A stretch of 64,000 bases of DNA, taken from positions 57,488,228-57,552,227 of the forward strand of contig OX638369.1 of assembly GCA_951812925.1 (NCBI GenBank), in the 5' to 3' direction. The position numbers were made by a program, and so were the translations under genes. Source of the DNA: Calliopum simillimum (lineage: Eukaryota > Arthropoda > Insecta > Diptera > Lauxaniidae). The notes under the pieces were generated by a model, which ran no database searches, was not told the origin of the DNA, and saw only the letters and a list, made by a program, of their open reading frames with translations. This document shows, in pieces, positions 1 to 12,054 of the stretch; positions within the stretch are counted from its first letter, which is position 1; each line of letters begins with the position of its first letter.

Positions 1-639
1 AATTTCACATCTTTGTGCAGTTTTTGACAACTTGATTGAAATTTTTTCCTGAGCTGCGTGCACGAAATTCGAAATTTTCGATTATCTCTGCTGGAACAGC
101 CCAAAAACGCACTAAAAAGAAAATAAATGATATTTTCGTGTTCAGCAATCCCAAATTAGTTTAGAAAATATGACTACTAAAATGGTTTCTTACCAAATTA
201 AGAATTAAGAAGAAAAAATAAAAAAATAAATTTTTTTTCTGAACTTTGAAACGGGCTCCATTTCTTAAAAACTATAATTTTTTAGTAATTTTTCTTTTAC
301 ATAAATTAACATTTAATTCCCTACAATATGAGAATTCCAAAACAAATAGTCCACTCTCTGAAAGTTACAAAAATCCAATTTATAGAAAAAAACTCATGAA
401 CATTTTCTTAAAAAATTTAAGTTGAAACAACAACAAATTTAATTTTTGGACCAAAACTTTTTGAGAAGACAGGCAGTCAAAGCGACTTCTCTGTTTTTAG
501 TCAATTTTTCGACCTTTGATCGAAAACCGGCTGGGTTTTTTCCACTACCGATTCCAAATTTTTTTTTGAGGTCTTAATTTTTTGACCTCTAATTACAGGA
601 AATGGACGGGGAGAAAGCAAAATTAGAATTTTGCACATA
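1..639. other. Unassigned AT-rich DNA
   Basis: No open frame, RNA gene or recognisable repeat end is seen here. The stretch is AT-rich with homopolymer runs and ends at the palindromic element that starts at 640. Confidence 0.5.
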
Positions 640-2722
640 TGGGACATTCTTTTACAAATCGAACATCAAATTAAACTTCACATTTTAGAATCGTCTGAAA
701 ATTTTTTTACTGCTTTAGTTTAGTAAATTAGTCGACACGTGTATCGGCATTTTGGCAAATAATTTTTTTTTTTGCAATTAGAATTATTCAAAGTTTTGGA
801 AAAATTGGATAAAATACAAAAACACCTTGTATTCAAAATGCATTATCTCCGGTTCTACTGAACGGATTAATACAATTTTTTTAACTTATTTTTCCTTTTT
901 ACAAGAGCTTTTTATATAGCTATTTACATCCTTTCTATTTTGCTAATTAACTTGTGGTAATAACAATTTAATTGTTTAAACAATATTTTCATGTTTGCGC
1001 CCAACACGAAGAAAATTTAAAAAAATACTACCTTGTGCGCTGTCCTTTTATCTAAAAAACGCATATCTTAGAAAACTGGACACTTTAATAGATCCAAAGT
1101 TATTAAATATCTCACGGTGTTCAAACGACAGATTTAAATAAAATTTCAAATTACCAATTTCACTGTTCAACGGCAAAAAATTATCTGAGTTCAGACCATG
1201 AAATTATTATTCCTTGCTATTGACATAAAAGAACTGCATTTACAAAATTTTTCCATCACGTCTCAATTTTCAGATAAATTGACAAATCAAAAATCACGAC
1301 TTACATCCGCGCGAAATTAAATTAAAAAATTTTTATCCGTCAGATTTTTTAAAAAAAAATGTCAAACGATTCAGAAAATAGCAGCAATTTCAAATCTGAA
1401 AAAATTTTGAAATCGGCCTGGCAGATTTTTTTGTATGCCCGTTTAATTGAGAAAATGTTCTGAAAAAACCATAAACCAACCATCTCTAATTACATAAATC
1501 TTGCTTAAATTAATGCAAAATTTAAAAAACTCTTCACAAGCTTGTGCGTCATTATTTTAACTTTATTTTGATATCAAAAATTTAAGGATTGGACCACGAA
1601 TAACTCACTTATTTCCTTTTGATTAAAAAATGAAAATACAGAAAGTCATACAAAAGCTATTGAATTTTTGTATCATAACTACTTGGAAATGAAAGTACTT
1701 GTATGACTTCCTGTATGTACATTTTTTGTTCAAAAGGAAATAAGTTGGTTTTTCATGGTCCAATCCTTAAGTTTTTGATATCAAAATAAAGTTAAAATAA
1801 TGACGCACAAACTTGTGAAGAGTTTTTTTTAATTTTGTATTGATTTAGGCAAGATTTATGTAATTAGAGATGGTTGGTTTATGGTTTTTTCAGAACATTT
1901 TCTCAATTAAACGGGCATACAAAAAAATCTGCCGGGCCGATTTCAAAATTTTTTTCAGATTTGAAATTGTTGCTATTTTCTGAATCGTTTGACATTTTTT
2001 TTTAAAAAATCTGACGGATAAAAATTTTTTAATTTAATTTCGCGCGGATGTAAGTCGTGATTTTTGATTTGTCAATTTATCTGAAAATTGAGACGTGATG
2101 GAAAAATTTTGTAAATGCAGTTCTTTTATGTCAATAGCAAGGAATAATAATTTCATGGTCTGAACTCAGATAATTTTTTGCCGTTGAACAGTGAAATTGG
2201 TAATTTGAAATTTTATTTAAATCTGTCGTTTGAACACCGTGAGATATTTAATAACTTTGGATCTATTAAAGTGTCCAGTTTTCTAAGATATGCGTTTTTT
2301 AGATAAAAGGACAGCGCACAAGGTAGTATTTTTTTAAATTTTCTTCGTGTTGGGCGCGAACATGAAAATATTGTTTAAACAATTAAATTGTTATTACCAC
2401 AAGTTAATTAACAAAATAGAAAGGATGTAAATAGCTATATAGAAAGCTCTTGTAAAAAGGAAAAATATGTCAAAAAAATTATATTAATCCGTTCAGTAGA
2501 ACCGGAGATAATGCATTTTGAATACAAGGTGTTTTTGTATTTTATCCGATTTTTCCAAAACTTTGAATGGTTCTAATTGCAAAAAAAAATTTTTTAGCCA
2601 AAATGCCGATACACGTGTCGACTAAATTGATGAGAAAATACTATATAAAAAAATTTACCCGATTTAAAAATTCGAAAAAAAAATTTTCCCGAAATCCGTT
2701 CGATTTGTAAAAGAATGTCCCA
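640..2722. mobile_element. Palindromic (fold-back) element, family A, full copy
   Basis: The left half reads as the reverse complement of the right half almost end to end, with the centre near 1680. The ends are TGGGACATTCTTTTACAAAT and its complement, flanked by TA on both sides (638-639 and 2723-2724), as expected for a Tc1/mariner/pogo-type target duplication. The arms are about 1 kb each and differ by scattered substitutions and small gaps. There is no long open frame, so it is non-autonomous. A diverged partial copy lies at 12055-12745. The superfamily is inferred only from the TA flank. Confidence 0.8.
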
Positions 2723-3063
2723 TATGGGCGCTCTACTATATATCGATCATTTTAATAATGGTGTAAGTCCATTTTAGCGCTTAATATGAATTGGCTGACA
2801 TTTTGTTATAATTGAATAAAATTGGCGTTTGTTTTCACGAAAAGTTTACATGATGTAGAATTGATGGAATTATGTTGAAAAAATGATACTGGTCAATTAA
2901 CCGATTATTATGGCACATAATATGTATGACTTTTGCCCTGAAATGAACGATGCATATGAAGCTTTTAATACCTGAGTGGACTAGCCCTCTTTTTCTTAGA
3001 AATCTGAAATCGATTGATAATTCTAATTTTACAAATAATAGCAAGCAAAACTTTGAAGATAAA
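2723..3063. other. Unassigned DNA between repeats
   Basis: The only open frame (minus strand, 2835-3044, 69 codons) has no family resemblance I recognise. Nothing else is supported. Confidence 0.4.
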
Positions 3064-3830
3064 TTTTAAAAATAAACGTTTGGTGGGGATAGCCCACTAT
3101 GTATAGTGGCATTATTATGACCTCATATATAAAATTCAAATTCTGTCTGTCTACTATTTATGGACTCGGAAACTATTTAACTGGTTTTGATGAACGTTTG
3201 TTTCACAGTGCGTTATTATCGACCAGGAGAAAATCATATGCCAAAAAAATGGGAATATCACATACTACTGAAACAAAATTTTTATCATCTTTTTAACTAT
3301 TTTTTCCTTATTACATCCAAAGATATTTACTTTGCATATTTATAGATTTCTATTACATTTTTTTTTTAAACGGAAACGTTTAGTGATTACTAACACGTTT
3401 ATACGACACTAAAAACGGTATCGAATAAACTCGTTTCAATGTATCACATTAAAAAAGTGAGCTTTTATACGCATAAAAAAAGTGTAACAAATTGACACAC
3501 TTTTTAGAGCGTGTTAAGGAATCAGCTGTCAGAATTATTAAAACTAGAGTTCGCCTTGTGGCCGAAATTCGACCATTTCGATTTACCTTTAAAGAAAAAA
3601 GTTCTTATAACCTTCTTTGGTCGATAAAATACAAAAAGCTTTTAATATTCTTCCTTACGGTTCTGGTTAACTGCTTTCATAAAAACTGGTGCAGCATGTT
3701 AGTTGCAATAGCGTGCTTGCCATTTAGAGGCATGTTACTAATACTAAAGCAAAATGTTTTTGATATCTTTCCGCAACGCTTACTCGATCCCCACACCAAA
3801 ATTCATAAAAATCAATGACGTAAGCGCGTG
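3064..3830. repeat. Probable 5' part of the interspersed repeat that carries the 128-bp array
   Basis: The phrase around 3144-3195 (CTGTCTGTCTACTATTTATG, then a run about two Cys-poor frames long) has the style of the leading part of dispersed insect repeats, and it runs without a break into the tandem array that starts near 3831. An open frame at 3492-3818 (plus, 108 codons) resembles no known family and is not called as a gene. Confidence 0.35.
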
Positions 3831-5405
3831 GTAGCGCCCACTTTAAAACTTGCAGGTCATATTCTCATTCCAGAGTGTTAGCCTTATCTCCATAACCAAT
3901 TTCAAAAAAAATCGATGTAGTGGTTTAGCCGTAAGAGCATTTTTTCCATTTAAGGGCGAGGCATCGCCCTTTGTAAAGCATTATGGTCATGTTATGGTTT
4001 CATAGCGCTTACCCTATCTCCATATCAAATTTCATAGAAATAGATGCAGGGGCTTAGCCGTGAGAGAATTTTTTCCATTTAGGGGCGTGGCAACGCCCAC
4101 TTAAAAACATAATGGTCATGATATCGTTCCTTAGTGCTAACTCTATCTCCATACCAAATTTCATAGAAATCGATGCAGGGGTTTGGCCGTGTGAGCATTT
4201 TTTCATTTAGGGGCGTGGCACCGCCCATTTCAAAATATAATGGTCATGTTATCGTCCCTTGGTGCTAGCCCCATCTCCATACCAAATATCATAGAAATCG
4301 ATGCAGTGGTTTAGCCAGGAGAGCATTTTTTCCATTTAGGGGCGTGGCACCGCTCACTTTTAAAAAAAATATAGTCCTATGCACTTCTCCTCCCCACAGC
4401 CTTTCCAACAAAAAAAAATCAAGCAAATCGGTTGAGAATTTGGTATAGAAACAGGGACTGAACCGATTTCGTTTGCCTATTTATATATAGATATCAAATG
4501 CGAAGTTGATGGTAAGACAAAAATTATAAAAATATAAAGGCTATAGTTATTATCGTTTCTTATAGTTAACCCTATTTTCGTAAAAATCGATGAAGTAGTT
4601 AAGCCGTGAGGGTGTTTTTCCCATTTAGGGGCGTCGCACAGCCCACATTTTATCGTTGCTTATCGTTCCTTATCTCGATACCAAATTTTATAAAAATCGA
4701 TGCAGAGGCTTAGTCGCGAGAAATTTTTTTCATTTAGGGGCGTAGAACGGCGCATGAAAAAGATAATGAACATTTAGCACCAACCCTATCTACATACCAA
4801 ATTTCGTAGGAATCGATGCAGTGGCTTAGCCGCAAGATCGTTTTTTCTATTTAGGGGCGTGGCACCGCCCATTAAAAAACATAATGGTCATTTTATCGTT
4901 CCTTAGTGCTAATCCTATTTCCATACCAAATTTCGTTAAAATCGATGCAGCGGTTTAGGCGTGAGAAGGTTTTTTTGATTTAGGGGCGTGGCACCGCCCA
5001 CTAAAAAACGTAATGATCGTTTTATCGTTCCTTAGTGCTAATCCTATCTCCATACTAAATTTCGTTAAAATCGATGCAGCGGTTTAGCCGTGAGAACGTT
5101 TTTTTGATTTAGGGGCATGGCACCGCCCACTAAAAAACATAATGGTCGTTTTATCGTTCCTTTGTGCTAATCCTATTTCCATACCAAATTTCGTTAAAAT
5201 CCATGCAGCGGTTTAGCCGTGAGAAGGTTTTTTTGATTTAGGGGCGTGACACCGCCCACTTTAAACAAAATATAGGCCTATGCACTGCTCTTCCCGACGA
5301 CCTTTCCAACAAAAAAAAAAAACAAGCAAATCGGTTGAGATTTAGGTATAGAAACAGGGACCGAATTGATTTTGTTTGCCTATTTACATAAGTATATATA
5401 CATAG
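3831..5405. repeat. Tandem array of ~128-bp units, two blocks
   Basis: The phrase GGGGCGTGGCACCGCCCAC recurs near 3830, 3957, 4083, 4211, 4340, 4630, 4741, 4856, 4986, 5115 and 5244, mostly 128-130 bp apart, with the intervening text conserved (a phrase on taking the Cys-free words 'ATCGATGCAG.GG.TTAGCCGTGAGA' in each unit). Two blocks each end in the same tail, which contains GAAACAGGGACTGAACCGAT and a TATATATAGATA-like end (about 4450-4493 and 5349-5405). The two blocks are therefore head-to-tail copies of one minisatellite-bearing element. One more unit with the same tail sits at 60200-60345. Confidence 0.8.
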
Positions 5406-7573
5406 ATGACATTTGTCAAATGTTTTCTTTATGCAGAGTTAGTTGCCTATCCATTTTTTGTTTTTATAAATGTATGAAGCAGAGCGTAAACGAGTTGCCC
5501 TTAATTAACACCTTCTTCTGAAATGAAATGTATAAGACAGCTGTTCTAAATCGTGTTGTCGTAAACATATGCTTATGTGATTTATGGTGACATGCTTAAA
5601 AGTTTTGAAACGGGTTAGGATAGCGTTTACTGAAAAGTGGGTGTGGCATTCATTTATCTACGCCAACTTCTGACTTGTTTATGATAATCATAATCGACAC
5701 CTCATTACTGAATAGCTTGTAGTCAGCGAGATGTGATGGGATATAACGAAATCTGTCAGGAATCTATCTTGTCACCCTAGAAACTATGTCGCGACCTTTA
5801 AATTTTACCCTTAGCGCCCAAAAAGAATCTTCAGCTCAAACATTGATATAGGATTCTCAATTATATCGAGTTTTTTGCAGCTCCTTTTGGTTAAACTCTC
5901 ATTTGTATCTTGGCACTTTATGAACTGGCGATATGAAAAGTTAGTTGGCCAAGTCTTATAGACTTACCAATATACTTTCGGATTCTGTAGCTTGGGATAT
6001 TGCATCATAAATTTTGTTTTTGGTTTCACTTCTTCTGCATTTGCAATCGCCATCTACGGCTTTTCTATAAAATGTTTCCCTTTCAAAGAAAAACTAGTTT
6101 TTGAGTCACAAACTCAGTTAGATGTACACCAGGTAAACATCGTTTTACCTTAGACAGAAGCTCTGCTTCACTTAACTTTGTCGTAATCCATAATACAAAA
6201 CAAAAATCTTAAAATTGTGTGTGGAAGCCATATAAAATGGCCTAAGGTACACGTGTACCTTTTTAGTAGTATGGGAGCACCCCTAGGGGGTGGAGATAGG
6301 GGGTAAGTATGTTTCCTGAAAATGATGGGGTGGAAAAAATAATGGGGGTAGGTCATACTTTTGAACAATGTAGGGGCAGCCTGGGGGTGGTGGAGGTCGA
6401 TTTTATAAAAATGTCATGAAAATGAAGACTTATATGGGAGCGACCCTTAGGGGTAGAGATAGGGGTTAAGTATGTTTGGTGAAAATGTTGGGGTAGAAAA
6501 TATAATGGGGGTTGGTCATACATTCTATGCCTGTAAGTATAACTGGTTTGCAGTTAGAAGCTTTTTTCAAAATTTTACCCCCGAAATTCGAACTTTGACT
6601 CAAAACCGGCAAGGGTTAGACCCACCCCACCCCCTCCAAATTTTGGCTCACTTACTTTTTCATCAAACCTCACATAAAAAACCACCGCAGGGTATAAAAA
6701 TCGAAAAATTGTTATTAAGCCCATAGCTAATGTACATATAACATAATCAAATCTATACGTTACGCAAGACAAAATTTGTCCTACCTTTTTTTCTATGTTA
6801 GAAATGCAGCACGACTTTGAAATTTACACCATTAGAAAGGAATTTGTGTGTAAATGCGCACAAGGTTAAAATTATTTTAATATTTTGCCATTAAGCCAGG
6901 CAAAAGTAATTGCAAGACCAAATAGTACAAAAAAGTACTAAAACTGTCCAAAAAGTACTAAAACTTTCCAAAAAGTACCAAAGTTATTTAATACATTTAT
7001 GGTCAAATTTTGACCATTGGGCGATTCTAGTATTACAAAAATCGTGAACATCAAAGTTTTTTCTTTTGCCCGCTACACGTACGTGTATAATGCCCCAAAT
7101 GTGAATGAGCTACTATTCAGAAATTTTACAAAAAAAGTACACAAACTCTGGGAGTATTAATTGCATATTGAGAATGGTTCCTTTTAATTTCCTTAGTTAT
7201 TTAACATTCGCTGTTGTGGTTTACTTATTTCAAGGAGCATTTGAAAATTTAGACATATCAATATTTCCGCAATAGATCATCTGACTAGGTTGCAAATAAA
7301 AATGGTATTCAGTAGATGGTTAAAAGTGACCGAATATTTTTATTTTACATATATACATTGGAAATTCTATAATTTTCCTTTCGAAATATTTCAAAGTGAG
7401 TCACATTAACGTATCGTTTGTTAGAGATTATGAGTCATATCTAAAAACCTAATCAATCAATCAGACTGATAATCAATCATATACGGAGCATGGGGCAAAT
7501 ATTCTTAAGCTCATAGTCTTTACTTGCAATCAGATGGCTAAAAAAAAAAATTTTAAAAATCTAAGCTACATAC
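5406..7573. other. Intergenic DNA downstream of the first Ly6 gene
   Basis: I looked here on the minus strand for the missing last exon of the Ly6 gene at 7574-7853 and found no convincing Cys-rich exon. It contains an imperfect two-unit direct repeat (see 6271-6530) and a short run of about 23-bp repeats of AAAAAGTACTAAAACT near 6925-6985. Otherwise nothing is recognised. Confidence 0.4.
6271..6530. repeat. Two-unit imperfect direct repeat, period ~163 bp
   Basis: The text from ATGGGAGCACCCCTAGGGGG (6271) recurs in diverged form from 6434, including GAGATAGGGG, AAGTATGTTT and AATGGGGGT phrases in the same order. It is a short G-rich tandem duplication of unknown origin. Confidence 0.6.
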
Positions 7574-7853
7574 CAACTTTTGTAAAACATTTTGCTTCGC
7601 AATCGACTGTCTTAATTTGGCCTAAGTTTGATATACAATTTGCATCGGACGAATCACATTGTAGACACTTGATTTTTACTACAGGGGCAGTTGTAGTTGT
7701 AGTCTCATCATCAGCAGCAGCTATAAATTAAAAAAAGAAAAAATTTCAATTATTCTTTTTTTGCATACACATTTTTTTTTTTTGCTAGAAGTTACCACAA
7801 AAGCTGATAACCCCAATAAATATCACTGCTCTGATCAATTTCAATTGCAACAT
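7574..7853 (-). CDS. Ly6/three-finger family protein, first two exons (partial)
   Basis: Exon 1 is 7853-7796: an ATG followed by a hydrophobic signal peptide ending I-S-F-C, then a donor G|GTAACT in phase 1. Exon 2 is 7720-7574: acceptor TTTATAG, then Ala-Ala-Ala-Asp-Asp-Glu, a Thr-run, and a Cys pattern K-C-L-Q-C-D ... N-C ... D-C-E-A-K-C-F, ending at donor G|GTATGT. The phases of the two exons match (G plus CT gives Ala). The CxxC start, the spacing of six Cys and a CF-type fourth strand fit the insect Ly6/uPAR-like (quiver/DUF753-type) fold, which is secreted or GPI-anchored. The C-terminal exon that should carry the last Cys residues, the C-N motif and any GPI tail was not found to the left, so the gene is either cut off by insertions or continues outside the window. 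Thr-rich linker suggests O-glycosylation (inference). It parallels the Ly6 gene at 59187-59855. Confidence 0.7.
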
Positions 7854-8122
7854 TTTAAAATATATATATCACGTTTGTTATGTTTCAATTCAACTTTAAT
7901 AATGTAAATTTGTTTATAATCTCGAATATGAGACGCTAACGATGTTTCCACTTGTTGTACCGTCCGAGTTCTGTTCATACGGCCTTTAACTTTTTCCACG
8001 AATGCCCTCAGGTGTGAGCTTTTGTTTAAGAAGTTATGTGGTACCAATAAAGGCACCAAACTGTTATCATAAATATCGCTTATCTTTATCAGCTTTGAGA
8101 ATATTGAAACAATTGTTTGCAC
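7841..8122 (-). other. 93-codon open frame overlapping the Ly6 start codon
   Basis: An open frame without an early ATG (it opens at a GTG; the first in-frame Met is about halfway, before N-R-T-R-T) runs down to a TGA at 7841-7843, overlapping the Ly6 ATG at 7853. Codon use looks protein-like (L-V-P-L-L-V-P-H-N-F and V-E-K-V-K-G-R-M-N stretches), and an AG acceptor-like site lies just upstream. I do not recognise the family. It could be the last exon of another gene, a transposon remnant, or chance in the 5' region of the Ly6 gene. Confidence 0.25.
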
Positions 8123-8454
8123 TTTAACACCCTACAAAAGTTGGAATGGCATTTTATATATCATACATATTTAATGTACACTTTTGTGTGTACATATATA
8201 AGTATATATATTAACTTACTAATAATATTTATGGTCGATTTTAAAACATAACACTTTCCGAAAAAGCCTTTACGGAGAAAAAAACATAATGCATACTACT
8301 TTATTTCTAGAATTGCAAGTCAGAATAGTGAAAACTCCCCAATAAAGTATGTTTAACCTTACTGTTTTAATCAATTCAGAATTTCCGAATAGAAGTATAG
8401 TAATTGTTTTGAAAAAATTCAAGATAATTACCTCACAGTATAGTTTAAGCAAAC

Positions 8455-8560
8455 AAAAAAAAAAAAACGAACTGACTGCTCTACGATTCGAACCGGGGTC
8501 CATCCACGTGAGAAGTAGAAAATAATATTATTTTTACGTAAAATTTCAAACTGGCTAGAC
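8455..8560 (-). repeat. Possible tRNA-derived SINE fragment
   Basis: On the minus strand there is a B-box-like GGTTCGAATC, an A-box-like TAGCCAGTTTG about 60 bp before it, and a long T-run just after it that could end Pol III transcription. No cloverleaf can be drawn, so this is not a tRNA gene. A SINE or tRNA-like remnant is the best reading, weakly supported. Confidence 0.3.
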
Positions 8561-9430
8561 CTCTGCACAACATGATGAAGAGGTATAAAATTTGTACAAT
8601 ATATTAAGCAAATGTTTGTCCATACATAAATATTTTTACTAGAATTATAAAGTCAAAATGTTTATATGAGGTAAGATAATTTATGTTAGAAATTAAGTCT
8701 TAATAACTTCAGTTTTTTTAACTACCCGATTGGAGTTAAAATTATGACACGTATTTTTGTGAGAGGCAGGCAAAAAATTTAAAAATTGTACGCTTCGAAG
8801 TCGCTTAAAATTAATTTTAATGTACAACATTTAGTTCAGTAGCTCTAAGTATAGTACTTATTAATATGGAAGGCACAATTCTCCCATCTACTACTTTTTG
8901 CAAAGTTGCCATTTTATGTAAGTAGATACATATACCATAAATAACTATTGATCTGACCATTGCACTATAGGTCAAAAAACACTTTTTTCTGGCCAAAATT
9001 CATAACGTTCAGTTTATTATTTTGTGAAGGTACGGTACCTTTTCCACTTGACATATACTGGTCATAAATATCTCAACGATGAATAATAACAATTTAAACA
9101 TTGTAAATAGTAAGAAAAAAATAGTAGAAAATGCATCTTGTAGTAGCCATTGAAAACATTCTACCATGCAGCCGGTGCACTCACAAAAGAAATGCGATTA
9201 TTAGCTCAGGGTGCAATTAAACATTTTACAACTTCCCAGAAAATCTTCAAAGGTGAGGCGGAAAGTGCAGCAAAAACAAATTTAGACACGAGTGATAAGA
9301 GTATGTCGCATTATGGTTTTTTTTTTTAATACAAAAAATTTTACTTTAAAAAAGATCACGATAAGGACTAAAAACGAGAAATGTGATCAACAGTGTTTCA
9401 ATGTAACTGCCAAATTTTCAATTTAATTTT
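8561..9430. other. Unassigned intergenic DNA
   Basis: No open frame of note, no recognised repeat end, no RNA gene. Confidence 0.4.
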
Positions 9431-9770
9431 ATTAGAAAACTAGCATTTCCCGGGTGCGTTGCTTCACCTTGTGTTGTACAGTGGGCATACAATCAACAAT
9501 TTTTCCAAAGGATGTTATTCATATGAGCCAAGTCACATCTAGTTTTAGAGACATGACAAATTTTATTTTTGGGGGCGTTGCACCATGCAATCTTAAAGTG
9601 AACATTATTTGTCCCGGTACTTTTAACACATGCAACAAATCTCATCCATGTTCGTTAAATTGTTTTAGAGATATGATGAAGTGATTCTTTTGAGGGTGTG
9701 GCATCGCAGATTTTTCCAGTGAATATTATTTGTTCAAGTACTTATTACACATGTAAATACTTATTATTTC
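9431..9770. repeat. Two-unit tandem repeat, period ~122 bp, with CCCG..GCTTC-type leader
   Basis: Near 9437 an ACTAGCATTTCCCGGGTGCG leader is followed by two diverged units starting at GTTTTAGAGA (about 9541 and 9662), each with a GGG.GTTGCACC or GGGTGTGGCATC phrase and GAATATTATTTGT. The leader resembles the start of the repeat at 38450, so both may be fragments of one minisatellite-bearing element. The open frame at 9454-9684 is a by-product. Confidence 0.5.
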
Positions 9771-10567
9771 CGTGAAAAATATATTTTGTAGATTAGTATT
9801 TATAATTGATATTCTAAAAGCATAATGTAAATAATCTATGGAAGAAATTATGTAATGAGCTTATTTTGAAGACGAAGAATAGTACTAAGCGATACACTTA
9901 GTAGAAAAGAGCAAAAAACAATTTCGTGCGTCCTCTGTACATATAGCCCCAAAAATCGTATTTTTGAACTTTTAGACCAGAATATCTCGAAATCCATACG
10001 TGATAGATCAATTAATTCGGATTCAGCAGCGAGAAATACATCGAAAACGACTATTTTGGTTTTAGTTTATTGTATTTTTTTTTTTTTCAAATGTATCGTT
10101 TTACGACCTTGTCTCATAATTCCTTCCATGGATTATTTCTATTTTCAGCTTCAATTAATTCATTCTGCTTCTAGAATAGAAATATGGAAAGAAAGTGGAT
10201 ATGCATGAACCTTTGGGTTAAACCTCATTTAATCGCACTTTGTGTATTGAAGATTTAATGACTGAAAAATGGAAAACTGTTTTTCTGGCAATAAAATTCG
10301 TGCATCTTATTTTTTGACCCCGTTTAAGGAAATTACAAAAAAAAACCTAAGTAGAATTAAGAATACTTCGCTGAACTCAGATACAAAAAAAAAGTATTTT
10401 CCTTCTTTTGTGAGTGAGAATTATCTATATATAACACCTGATCTAGGCGGAGGGGGGGTTGGCAAGTTGGGCAAATAACAGAGCGTTAAAAAGTAAGGGA
10501 TACAAAATTAACTGCTGTAAAAGTAGTATTTGGTCGGAGTACTCTGTACCGCCAAAAATACGTAGTA
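9771..10567. other. Unassigned intergenic DNA
   Basis: AT-rich, with phrases such as CATATAGCCCCAAAAATCGT that resemble the internal text of family C palindromes (13923 onward), suggesting an old diverged repeat. No gene is supported. Confidence 0.35.
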
Positions 10568-11923
10568 GCCCAGGAAAATAAGACGGAAAAAAAATTGCTG
10601 CTGTGCGAAATAATTCCAAGTGAATTTTTTCACCGGAATTATCTTTATTAATGCATGATAAACAAAGTGTGAAAAGTCCATTGCAAAGTCGTGTGCGCAT
10701 AAAAAGTTATTAAGGCTCAAAGGTCGCTAAAATCAGTTTTTTGCAAATATCTCGCTAATGCTAACCTTTACAGAAAAATGTTGGTCTTCAATTTTGTAGC
10801 ACAGGAAATTTCCTACAAAAGTGCGTTTAAATTTTTTTCCTACAACTTATAGTTTAGAAGATCACCCAATTTAAAAAGTTGTTAACAGTTATTATACAAA
10901 ATGCTACATATAAGTTCATATAAAAATTTCTTACTTTTTAAATTGCGATACCTCTTCAATGCAGAGTCATACAAACAAAATTAAAATGCCGTTAATAATT
11001 TAATTTTCTATATACCATATTTTTTTTTTTTTTCGAGCTACTCATGGCTTAAAAAATATTTTTGAAAAACCGTTAAGACTTCGAAAATTCTGATTTTTGA
11101 AGGATATCTCTGAATCGGTAAGCACTACGATAAAAAGTTATAAGACCAACTTTGTAGAGAATCACAAAATCTACAAAAAATAAGCGATAAGTGTACACAT
11201 AGAAGTAACCGTACAGAAGATATTCTATAAAAACCGGTTTTTAGGCATTTTCAGTTTTTTTTGGAATATTTTCTAAACGGTGACTTCTATGTAAACACAT
11301 ATTGCTTACTTTTTGTAGATCTTGCAATTTTTTACAAAATTAGTGCCTGACTTTTTATCATATGACCCTTCGTTTCGGAAATATCCTTCAAAAACCAGTA
11401 TTTTCGAAGCCTTAACGGTTTTTCACAAATATCTTTAAGGCCATGGGTTGTTCGAAAAAGAAAATAAAAAGAAAATTAGTACGCTAAATAGAAAATCAAA
11501 TTATCTTTTAAACGGTATTTCAATTTTGTTTGTACAACTTCTCGTTGAAGAGTTATCACAATTTAAAAAGTAAGATATTTTAATATGAACTCATATGTAG
11601 CATTTCATATCAAAACTGTTAACAACTTTTAAAATTAGCTGATCTTCTAAACCATAAATCGTAGGAATCAATTTTTAACGTACTTTTGTAGGAAATTTCC
11701 TGTGCTACAAAATTGGAGACCAGCATTTTTCTGTAAAAGTTAGCACTAGCGAGATGTTTGCAAAAAACTGATTTTAGCGACCTTTGAGCCTTAATAACTT
11801 TTTATGCGCACACGACTTTGCAATGGACTTTTCACACTTTGTTTATCATGCATTAATAAAGATAATTCCGGTGAAAAAATTCACTTGGAATTATTTCGCA
11901 GAAAAATTCTTATTTTCCTGGGC
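10568..11923. mobile_element. Palindromic (fold-back) element, family B, copy 1
   Basis: The ends are GCCCAGGAAAATAAGA and TATTTTCCTGGGC, flanked by TA (10566-10567 and 11924-11925). The halves are inverted copies with the centre near 11240. The duplicated open frames at 10508-10720 and 11784-12041 are the same arm read twice and are not genes. A shorter copy lies at 57919-58701. It is non-autonomous, with TA targets as in Tc1/mariner-like elements. Confidence 0.8.
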
Positions 11924-12054
11924 TATAGAAGAAGTTTTAAAATTCGTAAGAAACTTAAGGTTTGGTCCAAACATCAGTGTTGCTCTCAGAATTCTGAAAA
12001 ATAATAAAATGGTAAATTCGGTCCACCATGACACAGAATAGATTAAATGATGAA

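Noticed and set aside
3492..3818. 108-codon plus-strand frame
   Set aside because: No recognisable family; lies inside a dispersed repeat and reads into the tandem array.
3831..5405. Regularly spaced repeats resembling a CRISPR array
   Set aside because: The units are ~128 bp with conserved 'spacers', in eukaryotic DNA next to transposons; it is a minisatellite.
8455..8560. A tRNA gene
   Set aside because: Only a B-box-like GGTTCGAATC is good; acceptor, D and anticodon stems do not pair.
10508..12041. Repeated 85- and 70-codon frames starting with the same residues
   Set aside because: They are the same palindrome arm read on both strands of the family B element.
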